A stretch of 59,395 bases of DNA from IMG/VR virus record IMGVR_UViG_3300009285_006554, positions 1-59,395 of that record; one strand, given 5' to 3'. The notes below the pieces were generated by a model, which saw only the letters and a list, made by a program, of their open reading frames with translations, searched no databases and was not told where the DNA came from. The position numbers were made by a program, and so were the translations under genes. The stretch is from a virus. Below are positions 39,623-47,652 of this stretch, in pieces. Within the stretch, counting starts at the first letter, position 1. Every line of letters begins with the position of its first letter.

Positions 39623-41122
39623 CTACGCCAGCGTGACCGAGAGCTGCTGTGTGAACACCCCGCCGGCCTCGATGACCACTGCTGCGACGTCGGAAGCCGC
39701 CATCCCGGAAGCGGTCAGGTCGGGGACGTCCACGTTGACCCCCGTGTTGGACCACGCCGCAGAGACCGCGGTACCCGTGGCATGCGCCGGAAGGGCCTCC
39801 ACGCCACCGACCAGCACCTGCTCCTCACCGTAGGTGCCCAGACCGCCCGCCAGCGGAGCCTCCACCGCCGCGGCCGGGGTGCCCGCACCGGCCACTCCGT
39901 CGTCGTTGCAGCACATCACACCCTTCATGGTGCCGCCCGCCTTGTTGAACTCCGTGGCGATCTGCGCGGCGGTCGTGACACCCGCGTCGATGTTGACCGT
40001 GACCTTCTTCACCGCCAGGGCCACACTCAGCGCCCCCGTGTCCACGATCTCCACGCTGTACCCGGAGACCCCCGGCTTGAGCATGGTGAAGGTCAGCTCC
40101 GCCGTGGTGCCCACCGCCGTCACCAGCTCGTCGAAGAGCTTGGTGCCCAGCAGGTTGCGCCCCTTGAGGACGACTCCGGCGGCGCCGGCCGCCGCGAAGG
40201 CCCCCCCATCGATGAAGTCCAGCTCGGGGAAGCTGGTGCGCTTCTTGAGCGCCGGGACCACGGCGGCCGCCGCGATGGCGGAGTTGGCTGCGTTGGTCTC
40301 GGACACAGCGGCCGCAGCCTCAGAGAGGCCCGCGTTGGTCTCGGACACGAGGGCAGCGGCGGCAGAAGCCGCGGCAGCGGACACATCAAGGGCGGTCTGC
40401 CCGCAGTCCGCCGCGAGCGCCTTGCACTGGATGCCGTCGCAGGCCAGCTCGACCACCACCCGGTCGATGGCAGCCTTGCCGGTCAGGGCAGGGACGGTCA
40501 GGGCGACCTGGGTATCCCCCCAGGTCGCCGCCGGGGTCTCGCCGGTCGCATGGGAGGGCAGACACGCCACACCACCCACCTTGGCCCAGAAGCCGTCGTA
40601 CTCCCCGACCCCGCCGGCCAGGTCGGCCTCGGCAGCCTCCGCGGGGGTGCCGGCGCCGGCCACGCCGTCGTCCACGCAGCGCATGATGCCCTTCATCGTC
40701 CCGCCGGCCTTGTTGAACTCGGTGGCCACCTGAGCCGCGGTGGTCACACCGGCGTTGACGTTGACGGTGACCTTCTTGGTGGTCAGGACGATGGACAGGG
40801 CGCCGTCATCCACGATCTCCACGCTGTAGCCGGACTTGCCGGGCTTGAGCATGGTGAAGGTCAGCAGGGCGGTGCCCGTCCCCACGGCCAGGGAGTCGAA
40901 GGTCCTCCCCTGGAGCAGGTTGCGCCCCTTGAGGACGATGTCCCCGCCGGCGACCACGGGGCCGGCCCCGTCGAGCCAGTCCAGCTCCGGGTAGCCCGCG
41001 CGGGCCTCGGCGGCGATGAAGCCCTGGTCCACGTCCTCGCGCAGGTCCGCGATCTCCTTCTTGTTCAGGTGGGGGATGTGGGCGACCTGCGCCCCGAACG
41101 CCTTGCTGTCGTGCTTGCTCAT
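39623..41122 (-). CDS. Virion protein made of two tandem about 170-residue repeats
   Basis: A 499-residue protein with a clear internal duplication. Copy one (about residues 41-210) and copy two (about 290-470) share VVLKGRNLL / IVLKGRNLL, LLTFTMLKPGKSGYSVEIVD / ELTFTMLKPGVSGYSVEIVD, a T-T-A-A-Q-(V/I)-A-T-E-F-N-K-A-G-G-T-M-K-G core and DDGVAGAGTP. They are joined by an Ala-rich linker with repeated SETNA. The beta-rich unit with a following E-F-N helix resembles the module in the tail sheath. Start ATG follows AGGAGTGTGAG. A fibre, decoration or baseplate surface protein is likely; the exact role is unknown. Confidence 0.7.
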   Translation of the reverse strand: MSKHDSKAFGAQVAHIPHLNKKEIADLREDVDQGFIAAEARAGYPELDWLDGAGPVVAGGDIVLKGRNLLQGRTFDSLAVGTGTALLTFTMLKPGKSGYSVEIVDDGALSIVLTTKKVTVNVNAGVTTAAQVATEFNKAGGTMKGIMRCVDDGVAGAGTPAEAAEADLAGGVGEYDGFWAKVGGVACLPSHATGETPAATWGDTQVALTVPALTGKAAIDRVVVELACDGIQCKALAADCGQTALDVSAAAASAAAALVSETNAGLSEAAAAVSETNAANSAIAAAAVVPALKKRTSFPELDFIDGGAFAAAGAAGVVLKGRNLLGTKLFDELVTAVGTTAELTFTMLKPGVSGYSVEIVDTGALSVALAVKKVTVNIDAGVTTAAQIATEFNKAGGTMKGVMCCNDDGVAGAGTPAAAVEAPLAGGLGTYGEEQVLVGGVEALPAHATGTAVSAAWSNTGVNVDVPDLTASGMAASDVAAVVIEAGGVFTQQLSVTLA

Positions 41123-41123
41123 C

Positions 41124-42188
41124 TCACACTCCTGCCATGCTCATGATGATCAGTTTGTGGGGTGTGGGCAGGGAGTCGAAGGTCTCCACCGGGCTCTCCG
41201 CGAGACCCCCGGCGACATCCGGACCCAGAACCTCCTTCACCCGTTCCTTGTCCTTTACGGCTCCCTGCAGCTCCTCCTCGGTGATCGTGCGCCCTTGATG
41301 GGAGAACGACCAGCTGGCCACCTTCTCCACAGCGAACACGGAAGCGTAGGGGTCCATCACGGCCCCATCCCAGCGGTTGTGCAACCCCGTCTCCCGATCG
41401 AACTTCTCCAACGTCGCGGCCAGCACCTCGGGAGGGAGGAAGGAGGCCTGCTTGACGAGCCCCTCGAGCACGTCCCGCTCGGCGGCGTCTTCCGGGAAGG
41501 CGCTGCGGCGGGACAGTACGGCCACCTTGATGTGCCCCGCGGGGGCCCTGGTGGTGGCGGCATAGTCCCGCATCATCTGGGAGACATGTCGCCCCAGACC
41601 CAGGCTGTCCGCGGCGGAGGCCACTTTGATGCAGTACATGCGCCTGTCGAAGGGGTCGAAGTCGCGGTAGTTGTCCACGAAGTATGCGATGGCCCGGCTC
41701 ACCGACTCAACGTCGTCAATCGGGTAGCGGGCCTCCCCCTCCTTGACCAGGGCGTGCTTCTTGGCCTTCAGCACGGGGCGCGGGGGCTTCTTGCCAGCGA
41801 CATCTACCATCCTCTGCCCGGAGCCTCTGGAACACCCGGCGAGCTTCTCCAGGGGAGCTGGAACCGCCAAGTCGTAGGCAGCGCAAGACTCAACCAGGTT
41901 GAGGGCTGCCACCTTCTGCGCTTCCTCTGGCAAGTGGTGGGCGTTCTCGAGGAAGTAGATCACAGACAGCGCAGTGTTGCCCTTGTCGAAGCAGGCGAAC
42001 TTGCGCATGACCCTGCCGCGGTCATTGAGGATCAGGGCGAAGACGTCGTCCGGGAGCTGCTCATGGGTGGGGCCCACGGCCATCTCGGCGGTCTTGATGA
42101 AGTCCGGGAGGTCCTGTGGGTTGGGGATCTTGCGACGGAGGACTTCCCCGTGGGGATCGTCATAGAAATCAACGTCGTACTTGCCCAT
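41124..42188 (-). CDS. First gene of the portal operon, unknown virion-type protein
   Basis: A 354-residue protein. The N-terminal 120 residues include LPDDVFALILNDRGRVMRKF and DKGNTALSVIYFLENAHHLP, a compact alpha/beta region that looks conserved. Later parts contain LEKLAGC, VKQASFLPPEV and VEKVASW, more of the (E/D)-K-x-A elements typical of virion genes here. The start ATG follows GGAGGAACC, and a good promoter lies just upstream (42214-42243). Family not recognised. Confidence 0.6.
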   Translation of the reverse strand: MGKYDVDFYDDPHGEVLRRKIPNPQDLPDFIKTAEMAVGPTHEQLPDDVFALILNDRGRVMRKFACFDKGNTALSVIYFLENAHHLPEEAQKVAALNLVESCAAYDLAVPAPLEKLAGCSRGSGQRMVDVAGKKPPRPVLKAKKHALVKEGEARYPIDDVESVSRAIAYFVDNYRDFDPFDRRMYCIKVASAADSLGLGRHVSQMMRDYAATTRAPAGHIKVAVLSRRSAFPEDAAERDVLEGLVKQASFLPPEVLAATLEKFDRETGLHNRWDGAVMDPYASVFAVEKVASWSFSHQGRTITEEELQGAVKDKERVKEVLGPDVAGGLAESPVETFDSLPTPHKLIIMSMAGV

Positions 42189-42213
42189 GGTTCCTCCGAG
42201 GGAGACTGGGGCA

Positions 42214-42243
42214 ATACTATCCAGCCCCCACTGGGGGTGTCAA
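42214..42243 (-). promoter_or_regulatory. Sigma70-like promoter for the portal operon
   Basis: On the minus strand: TTGACA (42243-42238), an 18-base spacer, and TAGTAT (42219-42214), about 25 bases before the start codon at 42188. The spacer contains CCCCCA-C-TGGGGG (42225-42237, plus strand), a palindrome between the -35 and -10 boxes that could be an operator. Confidence 0.75.
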
Positions 42244-42244
42244 G

Positions 42245-42274
42245 GTGACAAAATCTCGGAACCATCGCTATAAG
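42245..42274 (+). promoter_or_regulatory. Sigma70-like promoter for the replication module
   Basis: GTGACA (42245-42250), an 18-base spacer and TATAAG (42269-42274). It lies back to back with the minus-strand promoter, the two -35 boxes being one base apart. The first plus-strand gene starts 45 bases later at 42319 behind GAGGAGG. Confidence 0.7.
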
Positions 42275-42318
42275 CCGTTTAGTTATGAGCCACCCGCAAC
42301 TTAACCAGTTCGAGGAGG

Positions 42319-42702
42319 ATGGAATTGTTCAGCAAAAGATACGAAGGACGGGACACGGCAAGGAAGGGGTGTTTCGGGAAGAGCCAGTACTTCAAAGCAT
42401 CCGACTTCACCTGCCAGAACTGCCCCGACTACAGTGACTGCGGGAGAGTTGTCACGGGGGCGGCAACTTCACCGGTCTCCAGGTCGGCGATGTACAGTGA
42501 CCGGGGGTACCACGGGAGACCGCTTGGGGGTGTTGAGTCTTCTGAGGTTCCTGCCGGCGTCGTCAGGGAGGGGGAGACCGCCTTCGAGAGGTTCGGGTAC
42601 GACGTGCTGACCGGGATGTGCCGGGGTGGCATGTGGGAGGGGTACTCCTTCTTCACGGTCTTCCGGTTTGGGCGAAAGCCTCCAAGTACCGGCGGGGAGT
42701 AG
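42319..42702 (+). CDS. Small protein with Cys knuckle, first gene of the replication module
   Basis: A 127-residue protein. The N-terminal third has FKASDFTCQNCPDYSDCGRV, a C-x2-C-x5-C group that could bind zinc or iron-sulphur with the upstream Cys at residue 18. The rest is Gly/Arg-rich without a recognisable fold. It is promoter-proximal in the rightward early/middle operon and ends directly before the helicase start, with coupled translation likely. Family unknown; early phage genes of this size often modify the host. Confidence 0.55.
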   Translation: MELFSKRYEGRDTARKGCFGKSQYFKASDFTCQNCPDYSDCGRVVTGAATSPVSRSAMYSDRGYHGRPLGGVESSEVPAGVVREGETAFERFGYDVLTGMCRGGMWEGYSFFTVFRFGRKPPSTGGE

Positions 42703-44607
42703 ATGCCGACCTTTCACACCAGGGAGCCCGGTGTTGCCTACACCGGGACATCCCTCTACCTCCCCAAAGAGGGAAGGAACGTCCGGGCGATCAAGAATGC
42801 GCTGGAGTTCCTGGTGAACGTCAACGGGGAGCAAGACACGCTGACCCTGTGGAAAGAGACGAGACACCACATCGTCGTGCCGCGATCTTTCCTTACGGAT
42901 GATCAGTTTGCAACCCTGCGCTGCCCTGTCGTAGATCTGGCACCGAAGGAGTACCCGCGGATCCTGTTTCACAGCAAGGTGGTCCCCGACAAGCTGTGGC
43001 CAGACAAGACAATCCAGAGGGACGCCCTCGCCGCATGGGAGCAGCACGCGCGTGGGCGGGGCGGAATCCTGAATCTGGCATGCATCTCCGGCGAAACAGA
43101 ACTTCGACTCCACCGGGCGGGAAAGGGGTTCCGGATGGATGCGGCCACTGCCCACGATCGTTTTAATGACTTGGGAAACCGCTATCGGTGGGATCCAAGA
43201 ATCCCGACATTCATCCGCAGCAACCAGGGGGGGCTTGTGGGGCTGCAGGAGGTTATCGGCATCTCCTTCAATGGATTTCGCTGCACGGAAGAGATGCGGT
43301 TGGAGAACGGGATGGTTCTCCGGGTCACCGACGATCACGAGATCCTAACTCCGGGTGGGTGGGTTCAGCGGGGGGTTCTGGGGGCCGGAGACTACGTCAT
43401 GGTGGAGGGGTCGGGAAGCGCGGTGGTCCCCGCCAAGATCGTGAGCATGGGGGGAAGACGCCGAGAGCGCGTCTTCGACGTGGCATGCCGTGGTCCTAAT
43501 CACAACTACGTGGCTGGGGGTGTCGTAGTCCACAATTGTGGGAAGGGTAAGACGGTAGTGGCCCTGGAATGCATTTCCAGGCTCGCGATGCCGGCGCTGA
43601 TCATCGTGGGGCAGTCCACCATCATGAATCAGTGGCGGGACAGGATCAAGGAGCTACTCGGGTTCGATGGGGGGATCGGAGTCATCCAGGGGGATCCGCG
43701 GGGGTGGGACTGGGAGCGCCCGATCACCGTCGCGATGCTCCAGACCCTGGCTAGGTACGCGGACGCCATATCTCCCGCCATGCGGCGCCACTTCGGCAGC
43801 ATCTGGTGGGACGAGGTGCACCACCTCTCCGCTCCCACCTTCTGCATCACCTCGGACATGTTCCCCGGGCAGCGCTACGGCCTGTCCGCCACCCTGGGCA
43901 GGGAAGATGGTCTGGAGCCGATCTACTACTACCACATTGGCAGACCCTTCCACACCAACCTGCTGCAGGAGATCGCGCCCACTGTCTACTTCCGCCGGAC
44001 GCCATTCACGGTGGACATGCACGACCCGACCGTCTTTGCGGCGGTGACGGACAAGACCGGGAACCTCAACCTGTCCCGGCTCCGCACATATATGGGTACC
44101 AGACCAGATCGCATAGCCTACCAGTGCCGAGACATCCGCCGGTGTCTGAATGCCGGGCGAAAGATCCTGGCCCTGAGCCACAGCAGGGAGCAGTTGGAGC
44201 TCATGCACCAGATCTTCGGTGAGGAGATCTCGGGCCTATGCACCGGGAAGCAGAGCGTGATCAAGCGCTGGGACGCCCTGCGCCACAAGCAGCTCATCTT
44301 CGGCACCCACCAGTTGGTGCTGGAGGCCATCGATGAGAAGACCCTCGACTTTTTAATCTGGCTCACCCCCTACGGCAGCTCTCACCCGGACGGGGGGGTC
44401 AACGCCCTGCAGCAGGGTATGGGGCGCATCCAGAGACACTACGAGGGAAAGCCCACCCCCAAGGTGTTGATCTACGACGACATGCACGTTCGGGATTTCA
44501 ACCGGATGTGCAACAGGCTCCGCCACCAGCTGCTGAACTGGCCGGCACACAAGGGTGGGCCTTACCGCCCCATCAACCTGCCATTGCTGGAGGACTTCGA
44601 TGTCTGA
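42703..44607 (+). CDS. SF2 DNA helicase (UvsW/XPB-like) interrupted by a mini-intein
   Basis: A DNA-dependent ATPase/helicase. The precursor is 634 residues and the spliced form 482. After splicing, Walker A is formed by LNLA joined to CGKGKT. Walker B is WWDEVHHL, motif III is GLSATLGRE, and motif VI is QQGMGRIQRH. The architecture resembles T4 UvsW and XPB-type branch-migration or repair helicases, with a separate N-terminal domain (residues 1-100). It is second in the rightward operon; UvsW-like enzymes act in recombination-dependent replication, which matches the RecA-like and RusA-like genes downstream. Confidence 0.9.
   Translation: MPTFHTREPGVAYTGTSLYLPKEGRNVRAIKNALEFLVNVNGEQDTLTLWKETRHHIVVPRSFLTDDQFATLRCPVVDLAPKEYPRILFHSKVVPDKLWPDKTIQRDALAAWEQHARGRGGILNLACISGETELRLHRAGKGFRMDAATAHDRFNDLGNRYRWDPRIPTFIRSNQGGLVGLQEVIGISFNGFRCTEEMRLENGMVLRVTDDHEILTPGGWVQRGVLGAGDYVMVEGSGSAVVPAKIVSMGGRRRERVFDVACRGPNHNYVAGGVVVHNCGKGKTVVALECISRLAMPALIIVGQSTIMNQWRDRIKELLGFDGGIGVIQGDPRGWDWERPITVAMLQTLARYADAISPAMRRHFGSIWWDEVHHLSAPTFCITSDMFPGQRYGLSATLGREDGLEPIYYYHIGRPFHTNLLQEIAPTVYFRRTPFTVDMHDPTVFAAVTDKTGNLNLSRLRTYMGTRPDRIAYQCRDIRRCLNAGRKILALSHSREQLELMHQIFGEEISGLCTGKQSVIKRWDALRHKQLIFGTHQLVLEAIDEKTLDFLIWLTPYGSSHPDGGVNALQQGMGRIQRHYEGKPTPKVLIYDDMHVRDFNRMCNRLRHQLLNWPAHKGGPYRPINLPLLEDFDV
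43081..43536 (+). mobile_element. Mini-intein in the helicase Walker A motif
   Basis: A 152-residue in-frame insertion (precursor residues 127-278). It starts CISGETELRLHRAG, has a block B T-x-x-H (LRVTDDHEILTPGGW), and ends with ERVFDVACRGPNHNYVAGG and VVVHN followed by Cys. Splicing residues Cys1, His and Asn at the end, and Cys+1 are all present. There is no endonuclease domain. It splits the P loop between Ala and Cys-Gly-Lys-Gly-Lys-Thr, so the helicase cannot bind ATP until splicing occurs. Confidence 0.92.
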
Positions 44608-45331
44608 TGAATATGTTCTGACCCCCTCGGAGGCCTACCTAGAGGAGGTCTACAGGAAGTGGTACAGGTGTCAGAAGTGTGAGGAGTTGGCCCGCACCAG
44701 AACGCACATCGTCTTCGGTGTGGGCAACCCGGAGGCTGACATTGTCACCATTGGCACCGCCCCGGGAAAGGATGAGGATGCGGCCGGGGAGCCCCACGTG
44801 GGGGAAGGGGGGGCGGTTCAGGACGACCTCCTCGCCCAGGTAGGACTCACCAAGGATGACATCTACTCCATGAACCTGGTCTGCTGCCGGCCCTACACGC
44901 GGGTTCGGGACTTCAAGTCAGGGATCATCCGGGACGAGCAGCGGGACCCCACGAAGGAGGAGAGGGACAACTGCCGTCCTCTCTTACTGGAGATCCTCTA
45001 CAGGATCGACCCCCTGCTCATCGTCGCCTACGGGAACGTCGTGTGCACCGACATGCTGAACCTGCGGGGGGTGAAGATCACCAAGATCATGGGGGAGATG
45101 CTGGAGCTGACCATCCCCGGGCGTGCGATGCCCATCCGCTACCCCGTGATCCCCATGTTTCAGCCCGCCTACCTGGCGCGGAACAAGGACATGACCCCTG
45201 GCAGCCCCATGCGGAAGGCGGAAGAGGCTTGGAAGAGGGCGGTCCTGTACGTGGACGCTCTCAACATGATGTTGAAGGGTAAGACCCCGATCAAGGAACG
45301 CAACTTCGACAAGCTGGACGTTTTCAAGTAG
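44600..45331 (+). CDS. Family 4-like uracil-DNA glycosylase
   Basis: A 243-residue protein that should remove uracil (or related bases) from DNA. ATG 44600, behind TGGAGG, overlaps the helicase stop. Motifs: RCQKC near residue 23, [20 protein letters not shown] (the family GEAPGxxEDxxGxPFVGxAG region, about 52-72), NLVCCRP and [24 protein letters not shown] matches the HPAYLLR-type motif. The four Cys expected to hold a 4Fe-4S cluster (two in RCQKC, one in VCCRP, one in DNCRP) are all there. Thr replaces the usual Glu in the GEAPG motif. It may act in repair or in handling a modified base. Confidence 0.82.
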   Translation: MSDEYVLTPSEAYLEEVYRKWYRCQKCEELARTRTHIVFGVGNPEADIVTIGTAPGKDEDAAGEPHVGEGGAVQDDLLAQVGLTKDDIYSMNLVCCRPYTRVRDFKSGIIRDEQRDPTKEERDNCRPLLLEILYRIDPLLIVAYGNVVCTDMLNLRGVKITKIMGEMLELTIPGRAMPIRYPVIPMFQPAYLARNKDMTPGSPMRKAEEAWKRAVLYVDALNMMLKGKTPIKERNFDKLDVFK

Positions 45332-45343
45332 GAGGAGGAGAGG

Positions 45344-45817
45344 ATGACACCCAAAGAAAGAGCGCAGGAGGCAGTCGCTGAGTTCGAGCGGGCCAACGAG
45401 GAGCTGTTCGAGTTCATGGATGCCAACGAGGAGCTGTTCGCCGAACTCGCTGACATGATGCAGGAGTACAACGACACACTGGCCCACGCGCAGAAGGCTG
45501 TGCAGTCTGCGCTGGATGCCGACCCGGACGCTGCTCGTGTGTCCTTCGGCATCATCGGGTTCCGCCGGGAGGCCCGCAAGGACTACAAGGGAGATCTCCT
45601 GTATGACCTGCTGTCCGCCGCCCCCGATGTTCGCAACCTGGTGGTCACCCCACACGTGACCTACAAGGTTGACGCCAAGGCGCTGACCCGCCTTGAGCGG
45701 CAGGGCGAGATCAGCCCGTACGTCGTGGCCCAGGTGACCATTCCCGCTCCGCGCATCGTGGCCATGCCGGGGGGGCCCAAGGAGCTGGCGTTCAAGCCAG
45801 TGCGGGCTGGCCGATGA
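45344..45817 (+). CDS. Coiled-coil protein of unknown function
   Basis: A 157-residue protein. Residues about 5-60 form a Glu-rich coiled coil (EFERANEELFEFMDANEELF), and the remaining 95 residues are alpha/beta (FGIIGFRREARKDYKGDLLY). The layout recalls Gam-type nuclease inhibitors that coat DNA ends, but sequence alone does not establish that. It has a strong GGAGGAGAGG ribosome site. It lies between the glycosylase and two small genes, in the replication operon. Confidence 0.55.
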   Translation: MTPKERAQEAVAEFERANEELFEFMDANEELFAELADMMQEYNDTLAHAQKAVQSALDADPDAARVSFGIIGFRREARKDYKGDLLYDLLSAAPDVRNLVVTPHVTYKVDAKALTRLERQGEISPYVVAQVTIPAPRIVAMPGGPKELAFKPVRAGR

Positions 45818-46200
45818 GCCGCCGCCCGCCGCCAAACCCCGCCCGGGGGACACGGGCGACGACCAACTTCGGGAAGGCCTACACGAAGGAAGAGGGAACT
45901 GTCGCCGACGCCCCGGCCCAGACCAGGACCGAGTACTTCTCCGTGGACGACATGCCCATGGGGCCCGCCACCGTCCGGTTTGGGCATGACAAGAAGATCT
46001 GGGGCCAGCACGCCCACCTGGACACTGGGTTGTCCATGGGTGCCAACTGCGAGGTCACCATCTGCTGCGCCCAGGACGAGGTGACGCTGGTCCGTGCCCA
46101 TGAGATCGCCAAGAAGATGTCCAAGGAGTTCGCCTGGCGCGCCGTGGAGGATGTCAAGGGGGAGCTGATTGAGTTCCTCGAGAACAGGAGTCGCCGATGA
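45814..46200 (+). CDS. Small hypothetical protein in the replication operon
   Basis: A 128-residue protein with a basic disordered start (MSRRPPPNPARGTRATTNFG), a central part with FSVDDMPMGPATVRFGHDKK and a helical end (AHEIAKKMSKEFAWRAVEDV). Two adjacent Cys (TICCAQDE) are in a strand. It overlaps both neighbours by four bases, consistent with co-translation. No known domain. Confidence 0.55.
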   Translation: MSRRPPPNPARGTRATTNFGKAYTKEEGTVADAPAQTRTEYFSVDDMPMGPATVRFGHDKKIWGQHAHLDTGLSMGANCEVTICCAQDEVTLVRAHEIAKKMSKEFAWRAVEDVKGELIEFLENRSRR

Positions 46201-46517
46201 AGACTGCCAAGAGCAGCGGAGTTGTGTTTGACTCCGTCGTGTTGCGAGAGGTAACGCTTGAGGCACACCTGGAGATCCTCGAGGCGAACTTCGCGCAGGT
46301 CGATTCCAAGTCCGACGTCAGTTATGGCAAGCTGACACTTCGCGGGATGGAGCACTTCCGCGACACAACGCAGGAGGCGATCCGCCGCGCGATCGCCGCG
46401 ATGGAAGAAGACGCACTTCAACTACTTTTCCCCAACAACACCCGAACGGAGGAAGCACATGGAGAAGAAGGATCCCTTGGCGATACTGAGGACGCAGAGG
46501 AAGGTTCTCAGCTTTGA
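46197..46517 (+). CDS. Small acidic hypothetical protein overlapping the next gene
   Basis: A 106-residue protein. The first 75 residues look folded (VVLREVTLEAHLEILEANFA); the end is an acidic tail (HGEEGSLGDTEDAEEGSQL). Its last 59 bases overlap the start of the DUF932-like gene in another frame, the longest gene overlap in this module. Family unknown. Confidence 0.5.
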   Translation: MKTAKSSGVVFDSVVLREVTLEAHLEILEANFAQVDSKSDVSYGKLTLRGMEHFRDTTQEAIRRAIAAMEEDALQLLFPNNTRTEEAHGEEGSLGDTEDAEEGSQL

Positions 46518-47649
46518 TCAGATGATGCAGGAGGTGCAGGCCCGCGCCGACCGAAACCTGCCGGACGCCGTGGTGGACGGGGACAAGCTGGTCATCCCCC
46601 CGGACTCCGGTGCCCACGGCCTCGTGCTGGATGTCCCCTACCCCGTCAAGAAGCGTGGGGAGGATGACAAGCTGATCGAGTTCACGGAGCCCATGCGCCT
46701 GAAGGTCACCCCCTGGGCCACCGCACAGCTCGGGCGCAAGATGGGGGTTGCCTGGAACAAGTTCTTCAACCCCCAGCACATCAAGGTCGAGGAGACGCAG
46801 GAGATGGTGCAGCGCTGGCTCAAGCGCAACGGCATGGCCTTCCGCATCCGCGCCTCGAAGTTCAAGACGGCCCAGGATGAGTTCGACGGGTACATCCGCG
46901 GCTTCCTGAACCCCGGGACCAGCACCATCGACGACGTCAAGATCTTCGACGCCCTGGGGCAGAACTTCAATGACATGATGGCGGACTTCCACTTCATGCA
47001 GGACCACATGGGGGGCGACATCGCCAACGATCACTCCAGCCACTACTCGGTGGCCGGGGAGCCCTTCGAGATGGGGCCGCTCGACATCAAGAACGCTCCT
47101 GCTGACCTGCGCCGGATCTACGAGATGGCCGCACGGGAGGGGCAGCTCCCCGATGCGGACTACGGGTTCCAGGGCTTCCACATGCACAACAGCGAGGTGG
47201 GGGGCTCCGCCTGGTCCATCGGGTCCTTCATGTACCGGCTGCTCTGCCTCAACGGCTACATCGTCCGCTCCAAGAAGGGCAGCGGTGGCCGCGGGGGTGG
47301 CCAGCTGCTGTACCGGACCCACGTCAACATCGACTCCGCGGGCATCTACAAGCTGCTGCGGGACGCCCTGCTGCGGATGGAGCAGAGCTGGGAAGATCAG
47401 CGCGCGCTGCTCACGAAGCTGCACACAGTCACCCTCCAGGACCCCAAGGAGGAGATCCGCCAGTACGTCAAGAGGGTCAAGCTGTCCGCCGACTTCGCGG
47501 ACAAGGCCGTCTCGGCCTACGATGATGAGCCCATCCCCACACGCATCGGGGTGCTGCACGCCCTGAGCCGCGCCGCCCAGACCTTCACGGACATGGACGA
47601 CCGCTTCCGGATCGAGACCGCGGCCGGCGACTACATGCACCACGCGTAG
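46459..47649 (+). CDS. DUF932-like protein
   Basis: A 396-residue protein resembling the DUF932 / phage-plasmid family, whose members are common in phage and plasmid replication regions and have no settled function. The tell-tale block is FHMHNSEVGGSAWSIGSFMY followed by RLLCLNGYIVR (near residues 235-270). A Gly-rich loop (KKGSGGRGGGQLLYRTHVN) comes next. It starts behind GGAGGAAGCAC. It stands just before the DnaB-like helicase and primase, consistent with a part in replication or recombination. Confidence 0.7.
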   Translation: MEKKDPLAILRTQRKVLSFDQMMQEVQARADRNLPDAVVDGDKLVIPPDSGAHGLVLDVPYPVKKRGEDDKLIEFTEPMRLKVTPWATAQLGRKMGVAWNKFFNPQHIKVEETQEMVQRWLKRNGMAFRIRASKFKTAQDEFDGYIRGFLNPGTSTIDDVKIFDALGQNFNDMMADFHFMQDHMGGDIANDHSSHYSVAGEPFEMGPLDIKNAPADLRRIYEMAAREGQLPDADYGFQGFHMHNSEVGGSAWSIGSFMYRLLCLNGYIVRSKKGSGGRGGGQLLYRTHVNIDSAGIYKLLRDALLRMEQSWEDQRALLTKLHTVTLQDPKEEIRQYVKRVKLSADFADKAVSAYDDEPIPTRIGVLHALSRAAQTFTDMDDRFRIETAAGDYMHHA

Positions 47650-47652
47650 TGC

